Shown here: piece after piece, positions 12,001-21,082 of the stretch
Position numbering within the stretch: position 1 is the stretch's first letter
Layout: each line of letters begins with the position of its first letter
Assembly (NCBI GenBank): GCA_916613615.1
Contig: OU744731.1
Span: 16,188,726 to 16,252,725 of the forward strand
Length of the DNA: 64,000 bases
Source of the DNA: Steromphala cineraria
Taxonomy: Eukaryota > Mollusca > Gastropoda > Trochida > Trochidae
Reading direction: 5' to 3'
Position numbers and translations under genes: made by a program
Notes under the pieces: generated by a model
Seen by the model: only the letters and a program-made list of their open reading frames with translations
Databases searched by the model: none
Told to the model about the DNA's origin: nothing

Positions 12001-14564
12001 TTCATTCTGCTTATTTCTTATTCATTGATATTTTTTACTACAAATTTTTTCTTCAACACATAATTGATATAATTTAGTGAATATAATTTGACAATTGGCA
12101 GATCAGTGTTGAAGAATCTACTGTTACAATAACATCAAACATTGCACCTTACACAATTCATTACCTACCACAAATGATCTTGAAAGATTCGGTGAGTCAT
12201 ACGTATGGTCTAGGTTCTTGTTTCTTAGCTTGACAGCAGGTCTGTCATTTCGAACAGATCCATCTGCGGTGTGGTATGAGCCGTCAGACTCGGCAGAATA
12301 GTACACAGACTTCTGTTGTGACATGGACAGGCCATGTGATAGGTCCATTTGGTCCTCCTCAAGTTTACTCAGTGATTCCATTTCCTCCGACCAATCAGCA
12401 GTTCCGTCTCTCTCTAGAAGATCATATCGTGTAATGTTCTCATCAGAATTTTCTTCTTCAGAACTGTCTTCCTCTGATTCTGATTCACTCTCTTCTTCAT
12501 CCTCCAGAATATCACTTAAATCTTCTAGTTCTTCATCATCAGAGCAACTTCCTGATTCCTCAAGTTCAACACTTTCCTCCAGAGAAACAAAGTGATCAGT
12601 GTTTTTGCTGAGTCTCGTATGCCGCACAGATTCTACAACGTCCGCTTTCTTCACACTTGATCTTGTGTTGTGGGTAGAAATACTCATCGGTGAACTGCTT
12701 TCATTTATATGTGACCGTATAAAACTGTCTCTCATTTTCTTGAGCTCTACTAAGCAACTGTAAGGACTTATCTGTCTGTCTGATTCGACAAGTTTCCTAG
12801 AGAGACTAGTCTTCACATCAGCTGGACTGTCAAACAAACTCTGTGATTGTTGGAACGAGGATACGGAACAGCTACTGGAGTCCTCTGGAATTACTTTATG
12901 TGATCTCTCACTTATATGCATGTTATTGATACTATCCTCAAGACTTTTCACCTTGATATGACATTCTGAGTCTGCTTCCGACATGTGTGAATTTTCCTTG
13001 TTTTTACTTGTCACAAATAAAGAGGGACTAGGTGCATAGGATGTATGCATATGACTGACCTCCGAGGATGAATGGGGTGAATCTGGGGGACATACATCAG
13101 TTAATGGACTATCCTCAACAGGATCTATCCACGACAGATTCACGTCTTTAATCTCCTCACTGATATCACTCTTCTTCTTACGAGTGTCTCTGAATGGTGT
13201 GCTGGTTTCGATCCCCGACACAGCATTTTTTCCTCGTGGTATCGTGTTCTGGGGTGTCCCTGACGACACAACCAGACTGTAGTCTTCAAACTCACTGAAG
13301 TTATACGAGCCATTGTCCTTGCTCAGTTGTTCTTCAGCATCTTTTCGGGTCTGTCTCTTTGGACGCGCTGGTCTCCTTGGGGTTGGGATACTGTTGGTAC
13401 TCGAGTCAACGAGGAAGTTTCTTTCTCTCAATACTCTCCTGGTTGCTGGTTTGTCTGAGAGCGTTCGACTCTCACTTTCACTTGAATATGTGTCCTGCCC
13501 ATCAGAGAACGAAAAATGGTATTAGAGAATAAATCATTGTAAGAAAGGACGAGCAGTCAGAAATCTACCGGTAAGATGTTTGCTTTGGATTTCCTCACAG
13601 ATTTTTTTCCAGAGAATGTTCAAATAAAAATTATTTATGGCTGAAGTTTTTACTGAAAGTTCCTTTGAATAACACTATAGTTGAGATGGCAGTCACTTCT
13701 TTTAAAACAATGTTTGAATGTTGGCTTAAGGCATTTTACTGAAGTTATTAACTGAAAAAAAAAAACCAAACAACAAAACAAATAAATTAATAAGATGAAC
13801 ACCTTATCACTTTCAGAGAATACTGTAAACTTCTTCCCTTTCTGGATTGCTCGTGTTCCCTTTCGTGTGTAGCGGTTCTCTTTGTTGACACCTTTGCTTT
13901 TTGATGCACTCTTCTTAGCAGAGTTTCTGGTATTCTTTACAGCACTGTGAAAGAACGAGAGCGAATGTTGAAAGTTGGCATAATTTAAGAATAATTCATT
14001 GTCCTATGCTCATATCTATACTTTAACCATTTTAGTATCTTGCTTGTGATGAACTAAAATTCAAACAATGTTTGCCAATTTATATCATACAAGATTACAG
14101 AAATGTTCATTGAAATGCTTAGTATCATGTTATCACAAATAATTATATAGAGGATATTATATGAGTGTCCATTACATACTATGTTTACGACATAAGTGAT
14201 ATTTTGCCCTAGGGCTAATAAGCTAATGTTTACAATTTCATACTAGTCAAATATCTGAACAACTTAGGAAAATAAATAGATTGTCATAGAATATAACTTA
14301 TTTTAAAAAAGAGTGATATTAATAAAAAAAATTATGAAGCAAGATTATAACATAAGTTAACCGTGTCTTATTGTTTGTAGTTTTGGCTGGTTTGTGGTAG
14401 GAGTCAAACAAGGAGCCATCGCTGTCAGTAGACGAGAGATTGATGGAGCCACTGAAGCTGAAGACATGTTTCTTTTTGTCATCGTCAGAACTCCACACTT
14501 CCGCTGCCACAACACGCTGTCGATGTCGCCCATAAGTTGCTACAGACCTGTCCTTTCTCCCCAT
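1..14564 (-). CDS. HASPIN: Haspin serine/threonine kinase, 5' nine coding exons (partial)
   Basis: Haspin phosphorylates histone H3 Thr3 in mitosis and so helps recruit the chromosomal passenger complex to centromeres. Coding exons, 5' to 3' on the minus strand: 14564-14362, 13944-13803, 13494-12169, 11890-11730, 11301-11214, 10930-10845, 10607-10545, 1366-1275 and 63-1. Phases match at every junction and give about 741 residues before the window ends. The N-terminal ~610 residues are low complexity, with a basic patch (about 155-166) and an acidic Ser/Asp/Glu stretch (about 427-466). The kinase begins with glycine loop GEGVYGEVF (620-628), then VAIK with Lys640, a helix C region (QKTFAEILPE), NEWDVYDKKR, and QLFIVFEFADGG. 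These match the haspin-specific N-lobe closely. The catalytic loop and C-lobe lie beyond base 1. The intron at 1367-10544 is 9.2 kb and repeat-filled. Confidence 0.95.
1275..1366 (-). CDS. HASPIN: Haspin coding exon 8
   Basis: The acceptor is ttccccag and the donor CCAG|GTATGT. It encodes AGCVKGCYPDKLLNEWDV then YDKKRKSENDRP, matching the haspin segment that runs from VKG.YP to NDRPD. Confidence 0.93.
1675..1822. repeat. Long perfect-arm hairpin (foldback element) in haspin intron
   Basis: Two arms of about 65 bp are inverted copies of each other with few differences, from attattaac at the left to gttaataat at the right. A tiny loop (gcgagcctttggcgagc) is itself palindromic. The same layout recurs at 18309-18437 and 34418-34556 with different arm sequences. 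Confidence 0.85.
2640..3180. repeat. Tandem array, 124 bp unit, about four copies
   Basis: The motif cagaaagt recurs at 2731, 2855, 2979 and 3103, an exact 124 bp spacing. Units share 'ccacaagacacacacagaaa' and 'aagtgtggtg'. The open frames here are by-products of the repeat. It lies in the haspin intron. Confidence 0.85.
4201..5673. mobile_element. TTAA-flanked inverted-repeat element, non-autonomous (piggyBac-like TSD)
   Basis: TTAA at 4201-4204 is followed by aggggccgatcgag, and ctcgatcggcccct is followed by TTAA at 5670-5673. The element is 1,465 bp between target duplications with terminal repeats of about 14 bp. No transposase frame is visible. TTAA duplication is characteristic of piggyBac-superfamily transposition; assignment to that family is inferred. 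It sits in the haspin intron between two patches of the 124 bp repeat. Confidence 0.75.
6050..6230. repeat. Diverged copies of the 124 bp repeat
   Basis: About one and a half degenerate units carry the same phrases as the array at 2.6-3.2 kb: 'aaagtgtggtg', 'gaaagtgtgctatg' and 'gaccctcagactgca'. The TTAA element at 4.2-5.7 kb lies between the two patches. Confidence 0.75.
6231..8838. other. Intronic DNA without recognised feature
   Basis: AT-rich DNA inside the 9.2 kb haspin intron. Short open frames occur on both strands but none shows a recognisable domain or paired splice sites. Confidence 0.6.
8839..9194. mobile_element. MITE family 'GGGGCAGTAGCAC', copy 1
   Basis: TTAA at 8835-8838 precedes aggggcagtagcac; the right end is gtggtactgcccct followed by TTCA, a one-base change from TTAA. 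The 356 bp interior is strongly similar to 30896-31237, including 'gtcaaaaatctca', 'caaagtatgaagattcac' and 'cctgacatcaccttatatt'. Confidence 0.85.
9345..10100. repeat. Tandem array, about 55-56 bp unit, about 14 copies, hairpin in each unit
   Basis: The phrase 'ctggagtgcataggg' recurs about every 55-56 bp from 9350 to 10080. Each unit contains gggaagg-tttattg-cccttcc, a short inverted repeat. Middle units alternate between two variants (ttacttagg and aataataaag), giving a 110 bp higher-order period. Long frames on both strands are repeat artefacts. Confidence 0.9.
10545..10607 (-). CDS. HASPIN: Haspin coding exon 7
   Basis: This short exon (63 nt) has acceptor gtttcag and donor AG|GTATGT. 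It completes SKELSGLRHSGRNTTPNF. The phase joins exon 8, 9.2 kb away. Confidence 0.85.
10845..10930 (-). CDS. HASPIN: Haspin coding exon 6 (helix C region)
   Basis: The acceptor is ctttcag and the donor CAAA|GTGAGT. It encodes IIPIEGDFEVNDEPQKTF then AEILPEVVISK, diagnostic of haspin. The helix C glutamate is Glu660 or Glu664. Confidence 0.93.
11214..11301 (-). CDS. HASPIN: Haspin coding exon 5 (glycine loop and VAIK)
   Basis: The acceptor is ctttcag and the donor AAG|GTCAGC. It encodes MMKKIVKIGEGVYGEVFRAQ through VAIK, which is the nucleotide-binding loop and the ATP-anchoring lysine. Confidence 0.94.
11730..11890 (-). CDS. HASPIN: Haspin coding exon 4
   Basis: The acceptor is acaaaag and the donor CACAG|GTTAGT. 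It encodes TKILKNPFMTLKEML through CEQEAPLSFSDIIPH, the conserved block just before the haspin kinase domain. It leaves AG, completed to Ser by the next exon. Confidence 0.88.
12169..13494 (-). CDS. HASPIN: Haspin coding exon 3 (large disordered region)
   Basis: This is a 1,326 nt open exon, phase 0 at both ends, with acceptor gggcag and donor GTG|GTAGGT. It encodes 442 Ser/Asp/Glu-rich residues with a basic patch (RRPARPKRQTRK) and a long acidic run. The frame continues past the donor for 15 codons to a stop at 12124, but those codons are intronic because the next exon joins in phase. Confidence 0.88.
13803..13944 (-). CDS. HASPIN: Haspin coding exon 2
   Basis: The acceptor is tttcacag and the donor AAG|GTGTTC. 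The exon encodes a Lys-rich segment (AVKNTRNSAKKSASKSKG and on), typical of the disordered N-terminus. The frame closes with both neighbouring exons. Confidence 0.8.
14362..14564 (-). CDS. HASPIN: Haspin coding exon 1 (start codon exon)
   Basis: ATG at 14564 lies in a good context (gagccATGG) and opens MGRKDRSVATYGRHRQ. The donor CG|GTTAAC leaves phase 2, and CG plus the first T of the next exon gives Arg. A possible acceptor (atttacag) at 14583-14589 suggests an upstream non-coding exon. Confidence 0.8.
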
Positions 14565-14967
14565 GGCTCACTGTATAAACATCTGTAAATAATCAATCAT
14601 CTCTCATCAACATGTTACATTTTTGACAGCATAATAGGGACGATTCTTATTGATAATCAACTTCATTAATTTTATGAAAGCAAACATTAACACTATTTTC
14701 AATCAATTTCCAATTCCATGAATTAACAAGGGTATTGGTAAAAGCATTCCCAATTGCTGTCAATGGTTGGTGTCGGGCTCTGATTGGACAGTTAATTCAA
14801 ATGGAATAATTACTGTTACACAAGCAGAAGGGTATGAATTTGATCTTGAATGTATTGTATATAAAATCACTAACGCCCGCTAAAATGCAGTATTCCTATG
14901 TCTTCTTGATTTTTACATTTCAAAGTTACGCCCCCAGTGACAACATTAACTGATAGTTTTTCCAAAA

Positions 14968-15176
14968 GTGCCACAGACGATGATGAGTTGTGTTGTGTGT
15001 GGGAAATTCACCCCAGAAGCTCTTCGCCGCAGTGACTCAATTACTTCTGTAAAATGGGACAGTGTGACCGATGTGGTCACTGGGTTCATCTTATGTTCTG
15101 CACCACTTTATCAGTTGTTCGGACACAAACTGCATTTTTCTGTCCACATTGTGAGCAGAGCCCAGTTGAAAAATAG
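14968..15176 (+). pseudogene. Relic of a PHD-like C4HC3 zinc finger (one frameshift)
   Basis: In one frame the segment reads SCVVCGKFTPEALRR and TSVKW. One base back, from 15054, it continues MGQCDRCGHWVHLMFC through FFCPHCEQSPVEK to a stop at 15174-15176. Joined, the spacing is C-x2-C, C-x2-C, H, C, C-x2-C, that of a PHD-type finger. Similar fingers occur at the C-terminus of some pogo/jerky-type transposases in invertebrates (recalled family knowledge, not searched), so a transposase tail relic is my best guess. A small domesticated exon is the alternative. Confidence 0.5.
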
Positions 15177-15659
15177 CGTGATTCGTAACTTCAAAAGAGA
15201 TGTAAATAGCAAGTTGGAAATTTATTGTTAAAAGTGTTCAAATTTATTCCATTTAACAATTTTTATGAACTCTGACATTTATGAAGTAACAAGCCTATGC
15301 ATTTTTGACACGAAGGATACTGGTGACAACGGAACTCCGTACTTATTCAGTATGTAACGTCATTGCCGAAAACAGGTGACGTAGTGCACAGGTTGCCAAA
15401 TATGGATTGTCTTGAAATGGCGGATTTGCTCGGCCGATGATGACGATAGAATCGTAAAAATGTAGGTGAGTATTCTCTGACTGACATAATTTGACATGAA
15501 TGAAAAATGTTTTTGTTGTTGTTAGACACAAAGAATTCTACCGCGAATCGCTGTTGCGCCGCCGAAAACAGGTGAAAATGGGATACTGTAGTGTTGGAAG
15601 CAATTTTATTTGTTTTAGAATCGGACAACGAATAGGAATAGATGAGTTTCATCTCAATT

Positions 15660-15836
15660 GAGGGATTGGGAAAGACATCTTTGACAATGGGCCATTTTCA
15701 GGGTTTTCGGTATTTTCTGAATTTCAAATTGGCGATTGCCCATTTATTCAAAAGGAAACTTCATAATGTAATGGGCCGTTTTTATTCAATGTGCAAAATG
15801 GTCCATGGCCCCGGTGACGGTCTTTCCCAATCCCTT
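15660..15836. mobile_element. Short inverted-repeat element (MITE-like), about 177 bp
   Basis: The left end agggattgggaaagac is matched in reverse by gtctttcccaatccct. The arms extend imperfectly inward (gggccatttt and aaaatggtccatggcccc). No coding capacity. It lies between haspin and the dehydrogenase gene. Confidence 0.7.
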
Positions 15837-16199
15837 TTAAATTCTTACAAGTTCATACAGGTCTGTGCCATATGGTTTGTTTCATTTCAAATTTCTAATT
15901 GCATTAAAATTCAATATAGATTAATTTCGTATTACATCAATATCATTTCATTGTCGCTGTATCGTAAATATTATCGTAAAAGTGAATCGTAGAACTTCGT
16001 CACGCAAATTATGATTTTCATGAATGGTACTTAGTTTCAAGTCATCTGTATCGATTCATGTGAAATGGAAATGTTACTACTTTTAAAATACACAATCGAT
16101 CACATGAAAATATCATAAATATTCCAACAAATTCCATATTTAATCATCGGCTTATATTTACCAAAATCAAACCCAGCGCCATGTTCAAACCCGAGTAAC

Positions 16200-16290
16200 G
16201 TCGCTTCCGATTGGTCGTTGATGTTACGAATCATTTCATTGGTTCTCTCGGTTTACGTCACTTCCGTCAACAAAGCGACATGTGCGTGTT
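16200..16290 (+). promoter_or_regulatory. TATA-less promoter-like block upstream of the dehydrogenase gene
   Basis: Within about 80 bp there are two inverted CCAAT boxes (gattggtc at 16209 and cattggttc at 16238), a CRE-like ttacgtca (16253-16260) and an ETS-like cacttccg next to it. Such a cluster is typical of housekeeping promoters. Its position fits transcription into the non-coding exon at 16290-16393. Confidence 0.5.
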
Positions 16291-16393
16291 ATGAGTGTCA
16301 ACTGTAGAGAAGCATTATTCGGTGGCCGGCTAGGCATATGTGCAGTGTCTCAGTTCACTATTTTAGCCCCTCGATCAGTTTGTGACCCATAAG
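16290..16393 (+). other. Probable 5' non-coding exon of the dehydrogenase gene
   Basis: A donor AAG|GTGAGC at 16394 pairs with an acceptor ttttataacag|CAGCC at 16721/16722, placing the main ATG 22 nt into the next exon. The start is approximate. The exon holds a 15-codon upstream frame beginning MCSVSV. Inferred from splice signals only. Confidence 0.45.
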
Positions 16394-16743
16394 GTGAGCA
16401 ATGTGCTAATATAATTTAAAATTTCCATAAAAAAGAAACAGTATCCCAGTCAACTGCATTTCCGCTGTCAGTATCACTCAGTGAACAAAACGTGTACCTG
16501 TGTACTGCCGACTGCACTGTGGTAATTTACCCCCAGACACATTCTTTCGTTCCTATGCCCTTTTCTGTAAATAAAAATCCTAAGCCAATATAGTACAGAT
16601 TGGAGAGATAAACCTTAAACATTAAATAAGCAAAATTCATATCAACTATAAAATGCTTAATAAATTAGCCTTTAATTGGAATATTTCAAATGAAAACAAA
16701 TTGTTTTGTCTTTTATAACAGCAGCCTCAACAAAATTCAAGTC

Positions 16744-17067
16744 ATGGCAACAGCATCACTCATTCAAGGAGCAAGTAGAGGAATTGGACTTCAGTTTTGC
16801 AGGTCTTTGCTTGCTAGAAATCCTTCATCTGTTGTCATAGCAACCTGTAGATCACCAGAAAAGGCTCAAGAATTACAGAAATTATCAATGGAGTATGCAA
16901 GTCGCCTACACATACACCCTCTGGATGTAACTCAGGAGTCTGCAATTATAGCTCTGTCCAACAAAATAATGAAGGATTTTGAAGGGTTGGATTTGCTTAT
17001 AAACTCTGCAGGGATTCTTCACCCTTCGGGCAGAGGAGAAACAAGTCTCAAAGATGTCACTGCTGAA
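16744..17067 (+). CDS. SDR coding exon 1
   Basis: Starts MATASLIQGASRGIGLQF and ends TSLKDVTAE at donor GAA|GTGAGA, phase 0. It encodes the cofactor-binding half of the fold. Confidence 0.9.
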
Positions 17068-19346
17068 GTGAGATTATCTTTGCATAAAAAATTATTCAAA
17101 ATATGATATTATCAACAATATTTAGAGATTTGCATTTTAAACAGTTTTTTGATAAAGAATTGTTTTAATTATTTGATAATTTTTTGTATCTATTGTTTTC
17201 TGAAAATGAATTGATATTTTTTGTGAAAGGTTTAGAAATTTTTGTAAATCACAGATAGGGAACTATGTATATTTTTATTACATTTATATATAAAAAATAA
17301 AAATTGTGGGATATATCATTAATTAGGAAAGGGACAAATTCGATTAAAAAACATTTCCATTGAGAAACTAAAAATGATTGAAATAGATGCATGTGAACTA
17401 AAGATTTTTCTTTGTTAGAAAATGCATTGTCAAAAAGCAAATTTGAAGTAATAAATTTAAGAACTTAAAAGGAAATGGATATTATCTTACATGTAAGAAT
17501 CTCGATCTCTGATTGGTCCAGGTGACCCTGGATAAATACTGATTCACCCTCTTAAGCAGGAGGATAAATTATTTATACTGCTGAAGTGAGATTATCTTTG
17601 CATAAAAAATTATTCAAAATATGATATTATCAACAATATTTAGAGATTTGCATTTTAAACAGTTTTTTGATAAAGAATTGTTTTAATTATTTGATAATTT
17701 TTTGTATCTATTGTTTTCTGAAAATGAATTGATATTTTTTGTGAAAGGTTTAGACATTTTTGTAAATCACAGATAGGGAACTATGTATATTTTTATTACA
17801 TTTATATATAAAAAATAAAAATTGTGGGATATATCATTAATTAGGAAAGGGACAAATTCGATTAAAAAACATTTCCATTGAGAAACTAAAAATGATTGAA
17901 ATAGATGCATGTGAACTAAAGATTTTTCTTTGTTAGAAAATGCATTGTCAAAAAGCAAATTTGAAGTAATAAATTTAAGAACTTAAAAGGAAAATGGATA
18001 TTATCTTACATGTAAGAATCTCGATCTCTGATTGGTCCAGGTGACCCTGGATAAATACTGATTCACCCTCTTAAGCAGGAGGATAAATTATTTATACCCT
18101 GGCACATAAAAAGCATGAAAAAAGCGTGCAGATTGAGCGTCTCGAAATGTACAATGTATGTTACCTCGAACTCATGATCAAGCTGGTTTCTTTTGATCAA
18201 CCTATATGTAACTTTGAACAAACTATAGTCAAAGGGTTTACGCAGTTAACGTTTTTCTTTATCTTCATATTATATGCATTTTGTTTAAACATTCGGTAAG
18301 ATAAATTCGTTATACCATTCAGAGGCGGTGTATATGGGGAGATATCAGCCTCTCGCTTGGTGTTATGCAACTCGCCTTTGGCTCGTCACATAACACCAAC
18401 CTCGAGGCTGATATCCACCGCCTCAGAATGGTATAACTTATAATACAAATTTAAGCACTGACTAATAGAGTTTTGAAATTTGTTTTTAAAGGGTCTGCAA
18501 ACCACCCTCATGACAAATGCTGTAGGGTCAGTTCTGATGGGCAAGTATTTCTCCACACTGTTGAGACAAGGCTCAGGTAGTTTTGGGATCCAGGCCGCTG
18601 AGGCTAAGGACAAACATGGAGGAATACTGGTTAACATGTCCGCTAAAGTTGGATCAATAACCGATAATGGTAAGTCAGTAACATTAAACTTGTACACCAG
18701 CGATTATATCAATTCAGTTATTTAAAGATAATGATAAAAAAAAATTATTTCTCTCATATTCTCACCAATATAATAATCAGTACAGTGTTAAAATCGTACC
18801 AGGTACCCATTTGTAGTGCTGGTGCACAGAGGCCAATTTTGAATTAATTCTTTTGCAGTCAACTGAGTTAGTGAATGGACCATATTATTCCATTACCTAT
18901 GGACCTAACAATAAATATGAACGTATGATTATCATCATTTTGTATCCTCCCATAAAAATATCAACCACCATGTCCGTATCAGAATGATGCCTAGCAAATA
19001 AAACACATTCACATGTTTTTCAAGCTTGTTTACCTCTACAATATATTTCTAAATTTACAAAATAGGTCTTGGAGGCTGGTACAGCTACCGTATGTCGAAA
19101 GCAGCTCTGAACATGGGTACCAGGAATCTAAGTATTGAGCTGGGTCGAGGAAGAAATAAGGTCATCTGCATCTCATTACATCCTGGCACCGTTGACACGG
19201 ATCTCTCAAGGCCATATCACAAAAACGTCCCAAATTTGTTAACAACGGAATATTGTGTGAATTGTCTGATAGATGTCATTGACAGTTTATCCTTAAGTGA
19301 CACAGGGAAGTTTTTCACCTATGATAGGACCGTGTTACCCTTCTAG
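16744..19346 (+). CDS. Short-chain dehydrogenase/reductase, C-factor (C-signal)-like, complete
   Basis: Exons 16744-17067, 18492-18669 and 19066-19346 join in frame to 260 residues. SDR hallmarks are a Rossmann glycine motif GASRGIG (residues 9-15, with Gln where many SDRs have Thr), NSAG (87-90), a Ser in NMSAKVGS (156-163), the catalytic pair Tyr175-x3-Lys179 in YRMSK, and PGTVDTDLS after it. The order and wording match the animal family annotated as C-factor or C-signal-like, probably cytosolic, NAD(P)-dependent and of uncertain substrate. No signal peptide or membrane segment is seen. The frame could start at 16690, but a splice acceptor at 16721 argues for ATG 16744. The first coding intron carries a recent 518 bp duplication. 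Confidence 0.92.
17059..18096. repeat. Tandem duplication, about 518 bp, two nearly identical copies
   Basis: Copy 1 is 17059-17576 and copy 2 is 17577-18096. I see two differences (a/c in 'ggtttaga.attttt' and one extra a in 'ggaaatgg'), so identity is above 99%. The unit begins with the last nine bases of SDR exon 1 and includes its donor, so copy 2 contains a decoy 5' splice site at 17586. Confidence 0.93.
18309..18437. repeat. Hairpin/foldback element in SDR intron
   Basis: The arms run from gttataccattc to gaatggtataac, with inner arms gatatcagcctc and gaggctgatatc, ggtgttatg and cataacacc, around a ctcgcctttggctcg centre. It has the same architecture as 1675-1822. Confidence 0.8.
18492..18669 (+). 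CDS. SDR coding exon 2
   Basis: The acceptor is tttttaaag and the donor AATG|GTAAGT. It encodes GLQTTLMTNAVGSVLM through LVNMSAKVGSITDN, the central sheet and catalytic Ser. Confidence 0.9.
19066..19346 (+). CDS. SDR coding exon 3 with stop
   Basis: The acceptor is caaaatag. It encodes LGGWYSYRMSKAALNM with the Tyr-Lys pair, ELGRGRNKV, PGTVDTDLSRPYHKNVP, and ends TVLPF and TAG at 19344-19346. Confidence 0.92.
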
Positions 19347-19417
19347 AGAACTTTTGAAGTGAAGCTATGTAACTTATTTGATTGGATGTCATGACTAAAT
19401 GGGATGTACATTTTGTA

Positions 19418-19423
19418 ATAAAA
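19418..19423 (+). terminator. Polyadenylation signal of the SDR gene
   Basis: A canonical AATAAA lies 72 bp after the SDR stop codon, at a plausible 3' UTR distance and just before the inverted-repeat element that starts near 19477. Confidence 0.6.
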
Positions 19424-19476
19424 TGCATGAAGATGTGTTTGATTTGTTTTACTTTCCAAATGGATCCTTTTTAAGT

Positions 19477-21082
19477 CACATGTGGCGAAACCGCATTATC
19501 GGTGGTTGGGCCTTTTCTAAGGGAAGTAACTCTGTTTTCCCACTTTCATGCGGAGCTACGGCCGTTGTTGACGTAGTCACGCGCGCAATGGATACTAATG
19601 GCGTGTCTGTATCCTATCTCCGTTACATTTTCCTTGATTTCGTGGTAAAATGGCACTTACAGTCGACAATAAATGTGATTTAGGGTGAGTAGTTTTCCTA
19701 AGATTATGAGTATGTTTTGGGATAGTTCGTGTGACAATTCCTAACTGCAGAATGATTGTTTCAAATGTGGGCCCACTGATTTTCATTCCCCTTATGCTCA
19801 GTCGACAGTGGGACCACAATTACAGAATTCGAATTTTTCGAGAGGTTCAGCGATTCTGTTATACTTGTGATATATTGACATTCTATATATTTCCCATCAA
19901 GTAATTTTGATGGAAAAGGTTCACCAATATGCAATATTTCTGATGAAATATTAACGTGACTAATTCAAATAGTATTGGTGGAAAAGATTCAACATTCTAA
20001 AATATTTATGATTAAATACTGACGAGGCAATTTCAAATAGTTTTGATGGAAAAGGTTCATATCATTCTATGATATTTTCCATCATGTAATTTTGATTGAA
20101 AAGGTTCAACATTCTAAAATATTTATGATTAAATACTGACGAGGCAAATTCAAATAGTTTTGATGGAAAATTAAGGTTCATGTTATTCTATGATATTTTC
20201 CATCAATAAACTTTGATGGAAAAGTTTCAACAACATCACTAGAACATTTCAGAGAAATTGATCATAAAATAAAGTATTTTGGTAAATGTGGGCCCATTCG
20301 TTTCGACCTCTATAAGGAGCTCCCGAAGTGGTTAAATTTTGACTAAACAAATTTAATTAGTTTTGATGGAAAAGGTTCAACATTCTAGATGATATTTCCC
20401 ATCAAGATCAATAATCTAAAATGTGGGCCCACTTCGGCCGCTCTCTATAAGAGACCAAACGAGTGGGCCCACATTTACCGAAAGACATTATTTGGTGATC
20501 AATATCTCTAACATGGTCGTAGAATCAATGTCACGACCCTTGACCTAGGTCCTGACCTTTGATGTGACCAATGACAGGACATCACTCATTAATATGCATG
20601 AGCTGTGTCTTCTTTTCGCGGAGAATTTTAATGTCGTTTCTGATGGGAAAAAAACAAGAATAATATTCATTGGTAATGTTTATTTCGTATGAGAACATAA
20701 GAGTACTGTTTCTAGAATGTTTCCCCTCCAAATAAGTTACTTTTTCTACTGTTACACGCTTGTCAAATATGCGAAATCGTCGGTAGACCGTGATGATAAC
20801 AAATGTGGGCCCACGTATCTCGGCTCTATACAGTATAGGAACCAGTTCAAGTGGGCCCACATTTACGATTACCCAGAAGATGAGGGAACTTTGCTGATAA
20901 AGTCACTATTACTAAATAAGAAAACATGATAAACGTACTTAGTACTAACATGTCTTAATTTACTTGTAATCAATTATTTAATTGTGAATACGGAACTAAG
21001 TGGCATAGCTTCCATAGGTTCAATCAGAGTTACTTCCCTTAGAAAGTCCCCAACCACCGCTAATGCGGTTTCGCCTCACATG
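19477..21082. mobile_element. 1.6 kb inverted-repeat element with internal GTGGGCCCAC hairpins
   Basis: Terminal inverted repeats of about 58 bp begin cacatgt and share ggcgaaaccgcatta, ggtggttggg and ctaagggaagtaactctg. Inside are at least four units headed aaatgtgggcccac (about 19763, 20286, 20420 and 20800), two of them closing with gtgggcccacattt. There are also repeated 'gttttgatggaaaa' phrases. No transposase frame is seen. Confidence 0.85.

Noticed and set aside
12323..12595. Ser-rich plus-strand frame of 90 codons
   Set aside because: Shadow of the acidic Ser/Asp/Glu stretch in haspin exon 3 on the other strand.
16690..16743. Upstream ATG at 16690 as the dehydrogenase start
   Set aside because: A splice acceptor at 16721 lies between it and the conserved start, and the extra residues do not resemble the family.
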